Shown here in pieces: positions 30,669-39,693 of a stretch of 64,000 nucleotides of DNA. Position 1 is the stretch's first letter; each line of letters starts with the position of its first letter. The position numbers were made by a program, and so were the translations under genes. This DNA is from Symbiodinium natans (taxonomy: Eukaryota; Sar; Dinophyceae; Suessiales; Symbiodiniaceae): NCBI GenBank assembly GCA_905221605.1, contig CAJNDS010002162.1, forward strand, positions 563,103-627,102, in the 5' to 3' direction. The notes beneath the pieces were generated by a model. The model saw nothing but the letters and a program-made list of their open reading frames with translations. It did not search any database and was not told where the DNA came from.

Positions 30669-32963
30669 TCAAGACGCATCAGCCCCAAGACGAACGCAAA
30701 CTTCACAGCGCCTGCCTGGGCCAGAAGCGCATCCAGCCTCGTAAGCATCAGATTCCGCTCGACCGCATGCAAAGATTGCAGTGCCTCCACCTGTAAAGGA
30801 TTTAGCCAAATGCATGGTACGAGTCTTCTTATGCACACGCGTGAGCTCCTCAGGCCAGTCCGGGCGTGCGAACTTCTTGCAGGATGCAGGTGCAGCACTG
30901 TCGGAGCTGGATGAACTGCTAGAGGAGGACTCCACATCGGAGCTTGAAGCAGGGCTGGCATCATGCTCAGCAGGTTCTGGCCCCTTGCCCACCGTGGGAA
31001 TCGGCACTGCCTCGCCAACGGGCTCGTCCTTGACCTCAATCACATCAACATGAGACTGAGCAACACTCTGTGGATACCTCAAGGACCTCGGCGCATCGGG
31101 CACGAAACGGGCATGATGCACCTCCATGATGACGCTCTGAAGAGCTCGCGTGACATCATAAACCAGGTCTCTCGAGTACAATGGTGCGCTTCCCTTGACA
31201 GCATCACAGTGGCGTCCAAGGATATGCTGCTGCTGAGGAGGCAAGCCAAATTTTGAAGTCCAGTCAAGCAAGGTTGCCTTGAGGCTGTGTGAAGACAGCC
31301 GGCGATTCGCATCGGGCTGCCCAAGGAAGGAATGCAGCAGCGCAGTCACCTCATGAGCGCGAAGCTCACGCACACCTGGAGCTCCTCCCGCACCGTCGCT
31401 AGGAGGACGGAACAAAGGGCCGTTGATGTCGCCATCGAGCGACAAGCCCACCGCTTCCAGAGCAGCCTTGACATCGTGATACCAGTTGGATCCATCGACC
31501 CCAACCAACGGAGCAATCACGGGCAGGAGCTTGGACTTAAGCCTAGGGTTCCTAGCCCCTTTATGAGTTTTGAGCATTATCTCAAGGAACCCAAATTTAT
31601 CTGCGGTGTCGGCCGACACCCTCTGTACTCGTACAAGGTCGCTGGCCCGCGCCCTGGCATACGCACAGATGATCAAGAACGCCACGGAAGCGCGGTCCCA
31701 AGGCTCCAGCGCACTGTTTTTCAACATACCGTGCAATGCCAGAAGCTCTGAAAGCAACAAAGAAGATGCCTGGCAAGACTCGCGTGACAAGGTCTCCATT
31801 TGTTCGGCGAATCCAATGCATCGACGACTCAACACGTGCTCGGAGAAACACACCCCCAGAACATGCAAGGCAAAACGGATTCCTGATATGGAAGCCTGTC
31901 CTTTGGAGGCCGCTGCAGCATGTTCCTTCAAGTATGACAAGTAATCCCAGAGCCCATCCTCGGTGATGCTCACAAGAAGCCCTTTGTACTCAACCATCCA
32001 GCGCATGAGATGAACCAACGAATTTGCACGCTTCTCGACAGTGAATGGCGACTTCACGCCGAGGCAGGCCTTGACATAGATGCACTGGTCATCATGACCG
32101 GCAGGCCACGCATGTGGTCTGGCGTTAAGCTCCAAAGAGTTCAGGAACCCCACAAGCTTGAGGCAACTTTTCTCCAAAACCGCCTCTATCCTGGCCTCAT
32201 ATGCAATGTCATGATGGCACCTGAAGGCACGCAAAGCTTTGCATGGCACCACCGAAGGTCCGGGCCTCGCGGGTGAACTTCCCATGGGCTCCAAAGGCAC
32301 AATCTGCCGGCTAGAAGGTGCCGGAGGAACAGTGGATGGCACCCCCGACAGCGCAGGGAAATTTTCGAAAAGACCTTTATAAATGCCAGTCTCCCAAGGA
32401 AGCCTAAGGTGGGAAGCGGGATCAACGACTCTGAGCCCAACCTGCTCAACAACCGATCTGATGTCTGGACGACCTTTCAATGGGCTTGGCTTCGGGGTCG
32501 GCACCACAAAGTTGGGACTTCCGGAGAATTCGAACTCAGGAACCACCGCGTGCTCATCTTCTTCGGACGGTGAAAAACCAGTGCCAGCACCAAGAACAGA
32601 ATGCTCTCTCGACACCGGAGAACCATCCCGAAGACTTCCGAAGTCCTCAAAGTCGCTAATGCCTTCCCCACAGCTTTCATCCCCGTTTAACAAGTCCGAC
32701 AAGTCCAATGCTGGACCTGAGGCATCCACGAGGCCTTGCTCTGCTTGCTCTGGCTGCGAGCCGGGCTCATCCAACAGCCCCGGGGTACCTGGAGCTGCCA
32801 AACTCGGAGACTCAAGTGATCCCAAAGACCCCAAATTATCCGCAAGACCAGTTCTGGAATGATGGAGGGCATAACGTCTCACCACATGCAGGAGCGGTGT
32901 GGCGCAAGTGCAAGGACCAGTGCAGCGCAGACAATGGCTAGGGGAAGCACTGTCTTCAGACAT
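30669..32963 (-). CDS. Tyrosine recombinase of the DIRS-like element
   Basis: 764 codons from an ATG that overlaps the stop of the upstream ORF (TGATG). It would integrate a circular or linear cDNA by strand exchange. The core lies at residues about 270-610. The N-terminal arm-type domain is followed by the catalytic set: R439 (YARARASDLVRV), H559 with K562 (SHSLKATLL, Lys replacing the usual second Arg of HxxR), H585 (LGRH) and the nucleophile Y596 (APLYSRDLV). Residues about 625-690 hold a Ser-rich, acidic low-complexity stretch. The last 40 residues include CGRAESDAYE and CEVC, a possible zinc site. It is longer than most DIRS recombinases because of the acidic N-terminus and this tail. 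Confidence 0.8.
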   Translation of the reverse strand: MSEDSASPSHCLRCTGPCTCATPLLHVVRRYALHHSRTGLADNLGSLGSLESPSLAAPGTPGLLDEPGSQPEQAEQGLVDASGPALDLSDLLNGDESCGEGISDFEDFGSLRDGSPVSREHSVLGAGTGFSPSEEDEHAVVPEFEFSGSPNFVVPTPKPSPLKGRPDIRSVVEQVGLRVVDPASHLRLPWETGIYKGLFENFPALSGVPSTVPPAPSSRQIVPLEPMGSSPARPGPSVVPCKALRAFRCHHDIAYEARIEAVLEKSCLKLVGFLNSLELNARPHAWPAGHDDQCIYVKACLGVKSPFTVEKRANSLVHLMRWMVEYKGLLVSITEDGLWDYLSYLKEHAAAASKGQASISGIRFALHVLGVCFSEHVLSRRCIGFAEQMETLSRESCQASSLLLSELLALHGMLKNSALEPWDRASVAFLIICAYARARASDLVRVQRVSADTADKFGFLEIMLKTHKGARNPRLKSKLLPVIAPLVGVDGSNWYHDVKAALEAVGLSLDGDINGPLFRPPSDGAGGAPGVRELRAHEVTALLHSFLGQPDANRRLSSHSLKATLLDWTSKFGLPPQQQHILGRHCDAVKGSAPLYSRDLVYDVTRALQSVIMEVHHARFVPDAPRSLRYPQSVAQSHVDVIEVKDEPVGEAVPIPTVGKGPEPAEHDASPASSSDVESSSSSSSSSDSAAPASCKKFARPDWPEELTRVHKKTRTMHLAKSFTGGGTAIFACGRAESDAYEAGCASGPGRRCEVCVRLGADAS

Positions 32964-33250
32964 CAGAAGCCAGCAGGGCGCAACCGCAACAAACGACGCA
33001 ACAAGTTGGCCAAACGTCCTATGGAGATGTGCAAGAAATGATTGATGGCAGCCAACCTTGTGGAAGCCTGTTCGAGGTCAGCTTCGAGATCTCCAAGACG
33101 AGTTTCAAGAGATGCTATGCTTGACTCCAATGCAACAACACGATGCGTAAGCTGACGCTGGGTACGCCCGAGCAGCACAAGGTCACGACTGTGACTGTCC
33201 AAGCGAGCCTCAAGGACCTGCAGTCGATCAGATGTGAGGCCAGCGTCCAT
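32963..33250 (-). CDS. Small coiled-coil ORF ahead of the recombinase
   Basis: 95 codons. The sequence is a heptad-rich helix (VVALESSIASLETRLGDLEA) followed by an Arg/Leu-rich basic tail (LANLLRRLLRLRP). Its stop overlaps the recombinase start as TGATG, the arrangement that allows termination-reinitiation. It could be a small multimerising ORF1-type protein. I do not recognise a family, and the ATG at 33250 is simply the first available. Confidence 0.45.
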   Translation of the reverse strand: MDAGLTSDRLQVLEARLDSHSRDLVLLGRTQRQLTHRVVALESSIASLETRLGDLEADLEQASTRLAAINHFLHISIGRLANLLRRLLRLRPAGF

Positions 33251-33576
33251 GGACCGCGCACGGGCGGAGGAGCTAGAATCTTAGAAATTTTTAACACATT
33301 GCAGAAGCTTGAGTCTAGTGTTCAAAGCTTGATGCAAAACATTTGGCAGCTCCAAGAACTTACAGATGCTCATCGTTCACAAGGCACTTGAACCGGTGAA
33401 CATGCGCAAGCAATGGTGTCAGAGACTGGAAAATGAGTGCAAAAGGCCAATGAAGGAAAGTTTTCCCTTTTCCAAAGCTCGGGCGAGCTAGCAAAGAAAC
33501 ACAAAGGGGTTTTTCTCTAGGCTCAGACTTTAAAGCACTATCAACCCGTTGACCGTTAGCATAAGACCCCACGCGC
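33251..33576. other. Spacer, no gene recognised
   Basis: This interval between the DIRS-like element and unit H copy B holds no ORF of interest. A purine/pyrimidine stretch ('aaagttttcccttttcc', 33461-33477) is the only notable composition feature. Any terminal repeat of the DIRS-like element should lie here, but I could not pair one. Confidence 0.4.
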
Positions 33577-33780
33577 TCAGTACCCAAGCTCGTCGATGTA
33601 GTCCCTGTTCAGAGCCAATGCAGCACCAAGTCGAGTGGGGGAATCGCAAAATGTGCCAGAAGTCAAAATCACCATTACGTAATCATCTGAGTAAGTTGAG
33701 TGCCTGCAGGTAGGATGTCTGCATGCTCGCAGTAGTCTTGGCAGACATTCCAAGGGCGGACGGTCTATTTGAAATGCCAC
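33577..33780 (-). pseudogene. Conserved C-terminal peptide segment (ends YIDELGY), copy 2 of 4
   Basis: The frame ends NRDYIDELGY before a TGA at 33577-33579. It matches the FIDDFEY terminal peptide of the other copies over about 25 residues, then shifts register near 33640 because of an indel. It sits just right of the DIRS-like element and left of the T-run that marks the next H unit, so it may be a remnant of a third H unit. Confidence 0.4.
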
Positions 33781-34060
33781 AGACTGTTGTCATAACCAAG
33801 ACATGCGGTAAACCACCAGTGCCGACCCCTCCCACAGGGAGGGTAGGCCAGTTTGCCCCATGGTGATCTTTTTTTTTTTTTGGACTGACGCCTCTTTACT
33901 ACATCAGTAGCACAGTAGGCCGGTCTTGTTGGGCTCGACGTAAAGGGTGAAACAAAGTCAGCGCACACAATCCGCCAGACACACCAAGCAACCACCAAGC
34001 AAACAAACACCAAAGAAACAAAGCGAGCAATCGCGCTGAACTACTAGATACCCCACGGAC

Positions 34061-34177
34061 TCAGTACTCGAAGTCGTCAATGAAGTCCCGGTTCACAAGG
34101 AAGCACAGAGCTTGTGGGGGAATCGCAAATTGCGACATTGCCAGATTCTCAAAACCACCATCATGTAGCCACTGGTG
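34061..34177 (-). pseudogene. Conserved C-terminal peptide segment (ends FIDDFEY), copy 3 of 4
   Basis: The minus-strand frame reads HQWLHDGGFENLAMSQF and ends ALCFLVNRDFIDDFEY, stopping with TGA at 34061-34063. It lies at the same place relative to the T run as copy 1 in H copy A. Most of the changes against copy 1 are amino-acid changes that keep the frame open, which suggests former or present coding use. Confidence 0.45.
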
Positions 34178-34289
34178 CGACAGCGGTTATTCAAACCGAG
34201 GTCATCAGAAGAGGTTCGGATCACGTACTCGTTGTCAAGGACAGACAGCCGACACTCAATGGCGAAAGGATGTTGCAAGTCAGACTCCC

Positions 34290-36114
34290 TAGGGGGGATG
34301 AAAGGTGTGCATATGCCCCATGGTGGTCAGCCAGTGGGGACTTAACAGCAAGAACAATCAAGGCAAGACCGGCCCAGGGCACTCCATGGTGGTCAGCCAG
34401 TGGAGTAGCTCCGAGCTCTGGGTGCTCCATTCACCTTGGCGTACAAGTGCCCACCCAGAGAGGTGTCCGCGCCCAGCACAGGGGGCATATGCCCCATGGA
34501 GGTCAGCCAGTGGGGACTTAACAGCAAGAACAATCAAAGCAGGACCGGCCCAGGGCACTCCATGGTGGTCAGCCAGTGGAGTAGCTCCGAGCACAGGGTT
34601 CTCCAGTCAACCTGGCGTACAAGTGCCCACCCGCGAGGTGCCCGCGCACGGCCAGAGGGGGGGCGAGAGTAGCTGCAGCTACCGATTCCACGGGGAGAGT
34701 CCACAGCGAGTTACCAAACCCTTAACGCCACAGGGTTTATAATGACAACGAGGAAACTCCCAGTCCAGGCATCTCACACAAGGCCACGCAACCTTGGCGC
34801 TGGCCTGCGCATCGGCACGCATCAGGTCCCTCCAAACCCAAACCCGCGAGGTACGTCGGTAAGGAGATGGGAGGGCTCACATCACATTGGTGCCGAAGCG
34901 CAAGGATCTCCATGGTATTGCTACTTTGATCCAATCAGAGCCTTCAGGTAACATCCACGCGGGCGGGGAGCCCACTTGCCCTGCCGCAGGCCAAGCTCAG
35001 ACGAGGGTGACCCTCTAGAGTCTCAAGAGGGCCAGGTTGTTCTACAAGTGGGGAATGGCTCCCTGCCAAGTCAGTGGGTGCATAATCTCCACGTAGAAGT
35101 GTCCACAGCCAGCGCGCCGAACTGCTAGGTCACCCTGTGCACTCAGTACTCGAAATCGTCGAAGAGGCCGGGAGCACACATGTAGCACCGAGTGCGCAGG
35201 TGCGTCGCAAAAGGCGACGTTGCCAGATTCACAAAACCACCATCATGCAGCCACCGACGCGAATACATTCAGCACCAGCCAAGGCCGTTCACGAGAAGGT
35301 TCACAAGTCCGCCATCACAGGTGGGGCATAGTCGTGCCTTGGCACGGGACGTTGCAGGTGTCAACCTTCTTGATCCGAAGTATAAAGTTGCCCCATGGTG
35401 GTCAGCCAAGGGGACTTAACGGCAAGAACAAAGGGTAGGACCAGCCCAGAGCACTCCATGGTGGTCAGCCAGTGGAGCCTCTCCGAGCACAAGGCGCAAC
35501 GTTCTTTTGACTCACAAGAGTCTCGTCCGACGGCCAAAGCAGGCTTGACTGCTTCGTTCCAATCAGAGCCATCAGGTAAACCCAAGCAGGCGGGGACCCC
35601 ACCTGCCCCGCAGGAAGCGGGAGAGTCCCCCAGTCGAAACTTCGCACTCAAGGCCAAGCAACTATCTCCTTGGCCGGTGAGGGTTGAGGGTTCAATAACC
35701 AGAATCAGACCCTCCATGCCCAAACCGACAGACGTCGGCGAGGAGATGTGAGGGCTCACATCACGCTTGGCCACCTACCGATGGGGAGGTAGTCATGTAT
35801 GGCTGCTTTGACGCAAGCAGAGATATACACCCAAGCAGGCAGGGAACCCCGCAGCAACCCAAGCACAGGCGAGAATGGCTCTCGTGAAGGCCAGGTTGTC
35901 CACAGGTGCTCGATGGCACATTGCCAGAGAAGTGGAAACCTGATCTCCGCGTAGAAGTGTCCACAGCCCAGAAGCAGCATCCCCTAGCTGGTCTCTCCCA
36001 ATTGGCATGACGCCGTTGTACGACAAGGGGGTGTCACCGTCCAGACGAGAGATGGTCAACACTCAAGTCCGAGGGGTTCACACACGGTCGTAGCACATAG
36101 AAGCGGGCAACCTG
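34290..36114. repeat. Structured repeat modules of unit H, copy B
   Basis: Hairpins around ATGGTGGTCAGCCAGT occur at 34316-34339, 34492-34515 and 35391-35413 with CCCC/GGGG-type flanks, and at 34381-34406, 34557-34582 and 35453-35477 with ACTCC/GGAG(T) flanks. The two kinds alternate strictly. The palindrome GATGTGAGGGCTCACATC is at 35745-35762 and a GATGGGAG variant at 34865-34882. The array is collinear with copy A but longer. Homology ends at about 36114, where element X begins. Confidence 0.7.
35143..35253 (-). pseudogene. Conserved C-terminal peptide segment (ends LFDDFEY), copy 4 of 4
   Basis: The frame reads WLHDGGFVNLATSPFATHL and ends CAPGLFDDFEY at a TGA (35143-35145). It lies within the extra block of H copy B, so the terminal segment has been duplicated inside the module array. 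The middle of the segment differs from the other three copies, while both ends are conserved. Confidence 0.4.
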
Positions 36115-37299
36115 CCGTCGGCGGGCTCCGACAGGCTGGGCGGGTTGTCAAAAGGATATGGGCCCGAGAAGACGGAAAAGGACTCCGAGTCCAGCATGAA
36201 CTTTGATCCGATGATCCCCTGGGCGGCTTGGGACTTGATGAGCTCGTAGTCCAGGCTGTGGATCATGATGGAGTTGTTGTCGTCTCTGACGATGCACTCC
36301 CGTCCATCTTCAAAGCACGACATGGGCAAGGGCCCGTGTTGGTACCTGGGCTGAGTAGGCGGGCCGCAGGCATCGGAGGCGTCTGCTGCAGAGGCGGAGG
36401 AGATGAGTCATCTCTGGGCGATGGGGCCTCGTAAGTGAACCAGAAGGTCGACCAGTCCACCTCCTTGGCACCTCTAGGCGGCTGACCTAGGCCGTAGAAG
36501 TGATACCACGTGCGTCCATCATATCGCTTCATGGGCAGGTGGTATGCATCGGGCGGCGTGGGCTCTGTGGGCTTGGCTTTGACCGGCACAACTGTGGGCT
36601 GTGCGGGAGGCTGTGGCTCTGGCGGGGCAGGCTCAGTAGGCGCCACTGCATCCTCGGACTCCTCCAGGTGCTAGGCCCTGCAAAGAAGGCAGCGACCGCG
36701 TCGGTGGCTTCCTCGGCAAGATCAGCCCAAGCCTTTCTTTCCAAGGCTGTGGCGTCGGCAGGAATCTTGCCACCAGGCGCCCTCGGCAGTGGAGGCAGGT
36801 CGGGGCCCGTGGCAGGCGTTTCAGGCTTGGAGTGCGCGATGTGCTCGAGCAGCTCAGTAGGCACGAGAACTCGGTCTCGGTTGAAGTGCAGTGTAGGCAG
36901 TGCGCGGCCCTCGGCAAAGGCTTTGCGGACGTGGTTAGCCGTCCATAGGCAGGACGTGGCTTGATCAACGAAGCTCCAGTCACGGCGCTGGGCGTCTGGG
37001 TTGCTCCCTTGTGCAGGGGCAGGCGGGCACTGCTGAGCCGAGGCAAGCAGCGCTTCCCGTCGTGCCTGGGCGGCGGCTTTGCAGTCTGCAAGCTCTTGGG
37101 CTTGTTGGGGCGTCAGCAAGGCAGGGGCCGACTGGGCAGGCTGCACGGCGGGACCGGAGTCCGCGGTGCTGGGGGCTTGGGCAGGCTCCGCGGGGCAGGA
37201 GGCCGAGGTAGTGGGCGGCTCGGCAGGCTTGGGCTGACCAGTGGGCACGGTCTGCCCGGCAAGCCCTCCAATGAGGCTTTGCTTGGCACTGTCGTCCAA
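36115..37299 (-). pseudogene. Element X ORF3 region, two frameshifts
   Basis: The first frame (37299 to about 36670) is Pro/Ala-rich, then SFVDQATSCLWTANHVRKAF and VLVPTELLEHIAHSKPE. Near 36665 the protein-like reading moves to the frame of 36646-36400, with KRYDGRTWYHFYGLGQPPRG and EVDWSTFWFTYEAP. Near 36350 it moves to a third frame with CFEDGRECIVRDDNNSIMI and HSLDYELIKSQAAQGIIGSK, ending at the element edge. Conserved Trp/Tyr-rich content marks a once-folded domain. I do not recognise the family. Confidence 0.45.
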
Positions 37300-37536
37300 C
37301 TGCGCCCAGACTGGGCGAGAGCGTTGTCCGGCGTTTGGGCCATTGGGCGGAAAACGCAGGAGAAGGCAAAGAAGGCGGGGGGCTAGCAGAGGGCTTGAGA
37401 AAGAGCGCTGAGCACATGGATCCAGCGCAGGTCACGTAACCCCAATGAGGCATGCAGAAGAGACTCATGACATCAAAAAAGCGTGTGCAGTGCGCAATCG
37501 TGAGGCGGGCCTTGACCGGGCGTCGCTGGGCTCGGG

Positions 37537-37788
37537 CTACAGGGCGTACCTGAAGTCAACAGGGTCACAGGGCACTGTCTCTTCAAAGGGCAGAGGAGCG
37601 TGTGCGGGCACGCGCACGTGGGCCATCCGGTAGGCCGGTGAAAGAAAAACCTTGTGGCCTGACCGAAACAGAAAGAGCATGGTTAGGTTCACCACAGAAC
37701 TGGACCCAAGAGACTGTAGGTGCCGGGCGGAAACGATGAGGTCCTGGTAGAAGTGCTCGACCAAATACCTGGCAGGGAGGGGGGTCAA
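37537..37788 (-). CDS. Small element X protein, unknown
   Basis: 83 codons, with LVEHFYQDLIVSARHLQSLG followed by a hydrophobic segment (VVNLTMLFLFRSG) and CDPVDFRYAL at the end. It lies between ORF2 and ORF3 on the same strand. Protein-like composition, against a background of repeat-driven ORFs, is the only evidence. It could be part of ORF3 in another frame. Confidence 0.3.
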   Translation of the reverse strand: MTPLPARYLVEHFYQDLIVSARHLQSLGSSSVVNLTMLFLFRSGHKVFLSPAYRMAHVRVPAHAPLPFEETVPCDPVDFRYAL

Positions 37789-37882
37789 GGAGGGTCTTAG
37801 AACAGAACCCTATAGTCACATGTGCTTGGCGGGGCACCACTTGGGCTCGGGGCGGCATGGGCCATGCAGCCGGCGTGTCAGG

Positions 37883-38518
37883 CTAGAAATCCGAGGCGGA
37901 TGTGCTGGAGCCGTCTTCGGGCTCGGAAGAGGCGTGGCTGGGCGGCATGGGCAGCCCCGAGAGGTACCACCTGCAGTCGGAGGCGGTCCACCAGTCGATG
38001 GCGTGCATGGAGTGTCTGGAGGCTGGCGATAGGCAGGCCCATATGCTGGACAAAATGTGGCTCAAGGGGACCAGGCAGCGCCAACGGACCTGCAGAGGCA
38101 GCAGTGCAGCAATAGGCAGGCCGTGCAGAGCAAGGACATGGGCATGCGTGCGCTGCAAGGGCGTCATGTGTAGAGAACACTGCCGGCGGCATTGTGTGTT
38201 CTGGTATCGAGCACAAAAGGAGCGCATGGGCGGCGTGAAAACCATGTTGACCCCGTGGCGCGGCCCGGCAGGCAAGGGAGGCAGAATCTGGGCTGCATTG
38301 CTCAGCAGGTGCTGAGGTGGCGGGGCCTTAGGCTGAGGCTGGGGCACAATAGGCGGCGCGGCGGCTGGGGCCACGCTGACCCGCGAGAGGGCCCGGCTAT
38401 GTGAGAATGCTTCATGGGCGGACGAGGCAGCTGGATCTGGGGCTGTGTCGCTGCTGTCCTCCGTGCAGCTCCAAGGCTCAGAGTTCCATGGGCACTCATC
38501 ATAATCAGAGCCGGCCAT
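37883..38518 (-). CDS. Element X ORF2, unknown function
   Basis: 211 codons, starting 75 bp after ORF1 ends. The N-terminus (MAGSDYDECPWNSEPWSCTE) and the segment QHLLSNAAQILPPLPAGPRH are shared with 14766-15167. The rest is Pro/Ala-rich and then Leu-rich, ending in an acidic Ser-rich tail (EPEDGSSTSASDF). No catalytic motif is visible. Conservation of the first half across diverged copies supports coding; support for the second half is weaker. Confidence 0.5.
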   Translation of the reverse strand: MAGSDYDECPWNSEPWSCTEDSSDTAPDPAASSAHEAFSHSRALSRVSVAPAAAPPIVPQPQPKAPPPQHLLSNAAQILPPLPAGPRHGVNMVFTPPMRSFCARYQNTQCRRQCSLHMTPLQRTHAHVLALHGLPIAALLPLQVRWRCLVPLSHILSSIWACLSPASRHSMHAIDWWTASDCRWYLSGLPMPPSHASSEPEDGSSTSASDF

Positions 38519-38592
38519 GGGCAGGCTGCTGGGCAGGGTGTAGGCGGTCGAGTGGGTGAACTTGGGCGGGCATGTTGGTTAGGGCTTAAGGC

Positions 38593-39480
38593 TTAGGGGG
38601 GCAGGTTCCGTTCGAGGCGGTTAATCCTCTCTTCTAGGCAGAGGATTTCACGGCGTATCCTGGCAAGGGGGTTGGCTTCAGACCATTGATCTGCTGGCAC
38701 CTGGAAAGTTCTCAGGGTGGCGAGATGTGCATTGTAGGGCAAGGCTGCCATACGTCTGGCGATGTTGAGCTGCGCAGGCAAGGGCTCCACCGTGGCGCTG
38801 AGGCGGAGAAATTCGGCCTGGGCTCGAATCTTGTAAGCAAGGAAATCCGAGGCCAGAAGGTCGAGGTCCTCGTTCAAGCGGGTATAGGCTACGTGGGCTT
38901 GGGTTAGGGCATTAAGGGCAGAGTTAAGCAGTGAGTTGCACACCGCGAGGCTGTGTTTAAAGTGCTCGGCTTGGCCGCCGAGTAGGCGGGAGTGGATCTC
39001 TTGGGCTCGGAGCTGGTTGTGCTGGTAGGTCAGGAGGTCCTGCATGAGAGCGACATCCTGCAAGATTGATGGCAGCTGAGCGTCCGGGGAGGTCCGGCTA
39101 TCCGGGCCAGGGGCTCTTGTGCCGTAAAGAAGCTCTGAAGGCGGAGCCGTAGGCAGGGCTGTCACGGAAGCTGCCGTAGGCAGGGCTGTCACAGGAGCTG
39201 CATGGCACTGCGAGGATGTAGGCCTTGATGAAGTCGGGCATCCAGTGGGAGCAGGTGCTTCAGGAGGGCGTCTCGTGGGCACAGTCGGCAGGGAGCTCGG
39301 GCACCCCGTATGGGCTTGTGCGGTCGGGAGGCCCTCAGGCTGCCACAAGGCGATGCGTCTTTGATGTAAGTTGAGCAGCTGTTGCCAGCTGCCACAGTAA
39401 TCCTCGTCCGAGGCGGCTTGAGCTGTCCGCGTAGGCATGGGACTGTTCGAGGCCATGGGCGCGGGCGACTCTCGGGGCAT
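38593..39480 (-). CDS. Element X ORF1, helical coiled-coil protein
   Basis: 295 codons and the best-preserved X protein. After MASNSPMPTRTAQ and a DEDYCGSWQQL segment comes a Pro/Thr-rich linker with near-repeats (VTALPTA twice). A helical half (about residues 140-290) includes LMQDLLTYQHNQLRAQEIHS and ends in a Leu-heptad helix (CLEERINRLERNLPP). It matches 15409-16110 throughout. A coiled-coil N- or C-terminal oligomerisation module plus a disordered linker would suit a Gag-like or ORF1-like role, but no zinc knuckle is present. The first Met (39480) adds eight residues over the Met shared with the other copy, so the shared one is the likelier start. Confidence 0.55.
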   Translation of the reverse strand: MPRESPAPMASNSPMPTRTAQAASDEDYCGSWQQLLNLHQRRIALWQPEGLPTAQAHTGCPSSLPTVPTRRPPEAPAPTGCPTSSRPTSSQCHAAPVTALPTAASVTALPTAPPSELLYGTRAPGPDSRTSPDAQLPSILQDVALMQDLLTYQHNQLRAQEIHSRLLGGQAEHFKHSLAVCNSLLNSALNALTQAHVAYTRLNEDLDLLASDFLAYKIRAQAEFLRLSATVEPLPAQLNIARRMAALPYNAHLATLRTFQVPADQWSEANPLARIRREILCLEERINRLERNLPP

Positions 39481-39693
39481 GCCAGAGAGGGAACACCGGG
39501 CTTAACGGGCCTGGAACCTCTAGAAAGACAACTAGGGGCGTAGCGGCCTCGAAAAAGATGCTCACACGCTATGCATGGCCCCAACTCGGGTTAGGTCGGG
39601 GCCAGCTGAGCCAGAAACCAGCTGGGCGTGGGCGAACATGGGTGGTCATGATTCGTGCGTGTCAAAACACCTGGGAAACAAAAAACCCAGTGC

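Larger units (their letters stand above)
25841..33250 (-). mobile_element. Tyrosine-recombinase (DIRS-like) retroelement, 3'-truncated
   Basis: On the minus strand the order is: coiled-coil ORF (95 aa), tyrosine recombinase (764 aa), a 567-bp spacer full of a 13-mer, Gag (441 aa), TGA, then 2OG-dioxygenase-like, methyltransferase-like and RT polyprotein. RT plus tyrosine recombinase defines the DIRS order of retroelements. Here the recombinase lies upstream of Gag rather than last, as it does in DIRS1. The 3' end is lost at about 25840, where H copy A sequence starts, before the RNase H region. The right end is not defined; sequence between 33251 and 33576 shows no recognised terminal repeat. 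Confidence 0.75.
36115..39693 (-). mobile_element. Element X, left-truncated copy inserted in H copy B
   Basis: The right boundary is the X terminal sequence ending CCCAGTGC at 39693. Immediately beyond it lies H coding sequence that matches 24205 onward of copy A. The left side (36115) abuts the H module that corresponds to about 21417 of copy A. The insertion was therefore accompanied or followed by loss of the X left end and of roughly 2.8 kb of H sequence. It carries the best-preserved X genes: ORF1 (38593-39480), ORF2 (37883-38518) and two downstream coding segments. Confidence 0.7.

Noticed and set aside
30095-31039. Minus- and plus-strand ORFs in the recombinase-Gag gap
   Set aside because: They encode only the 13-mer repeats (for example APAGGCA) or shadow the recombinase.
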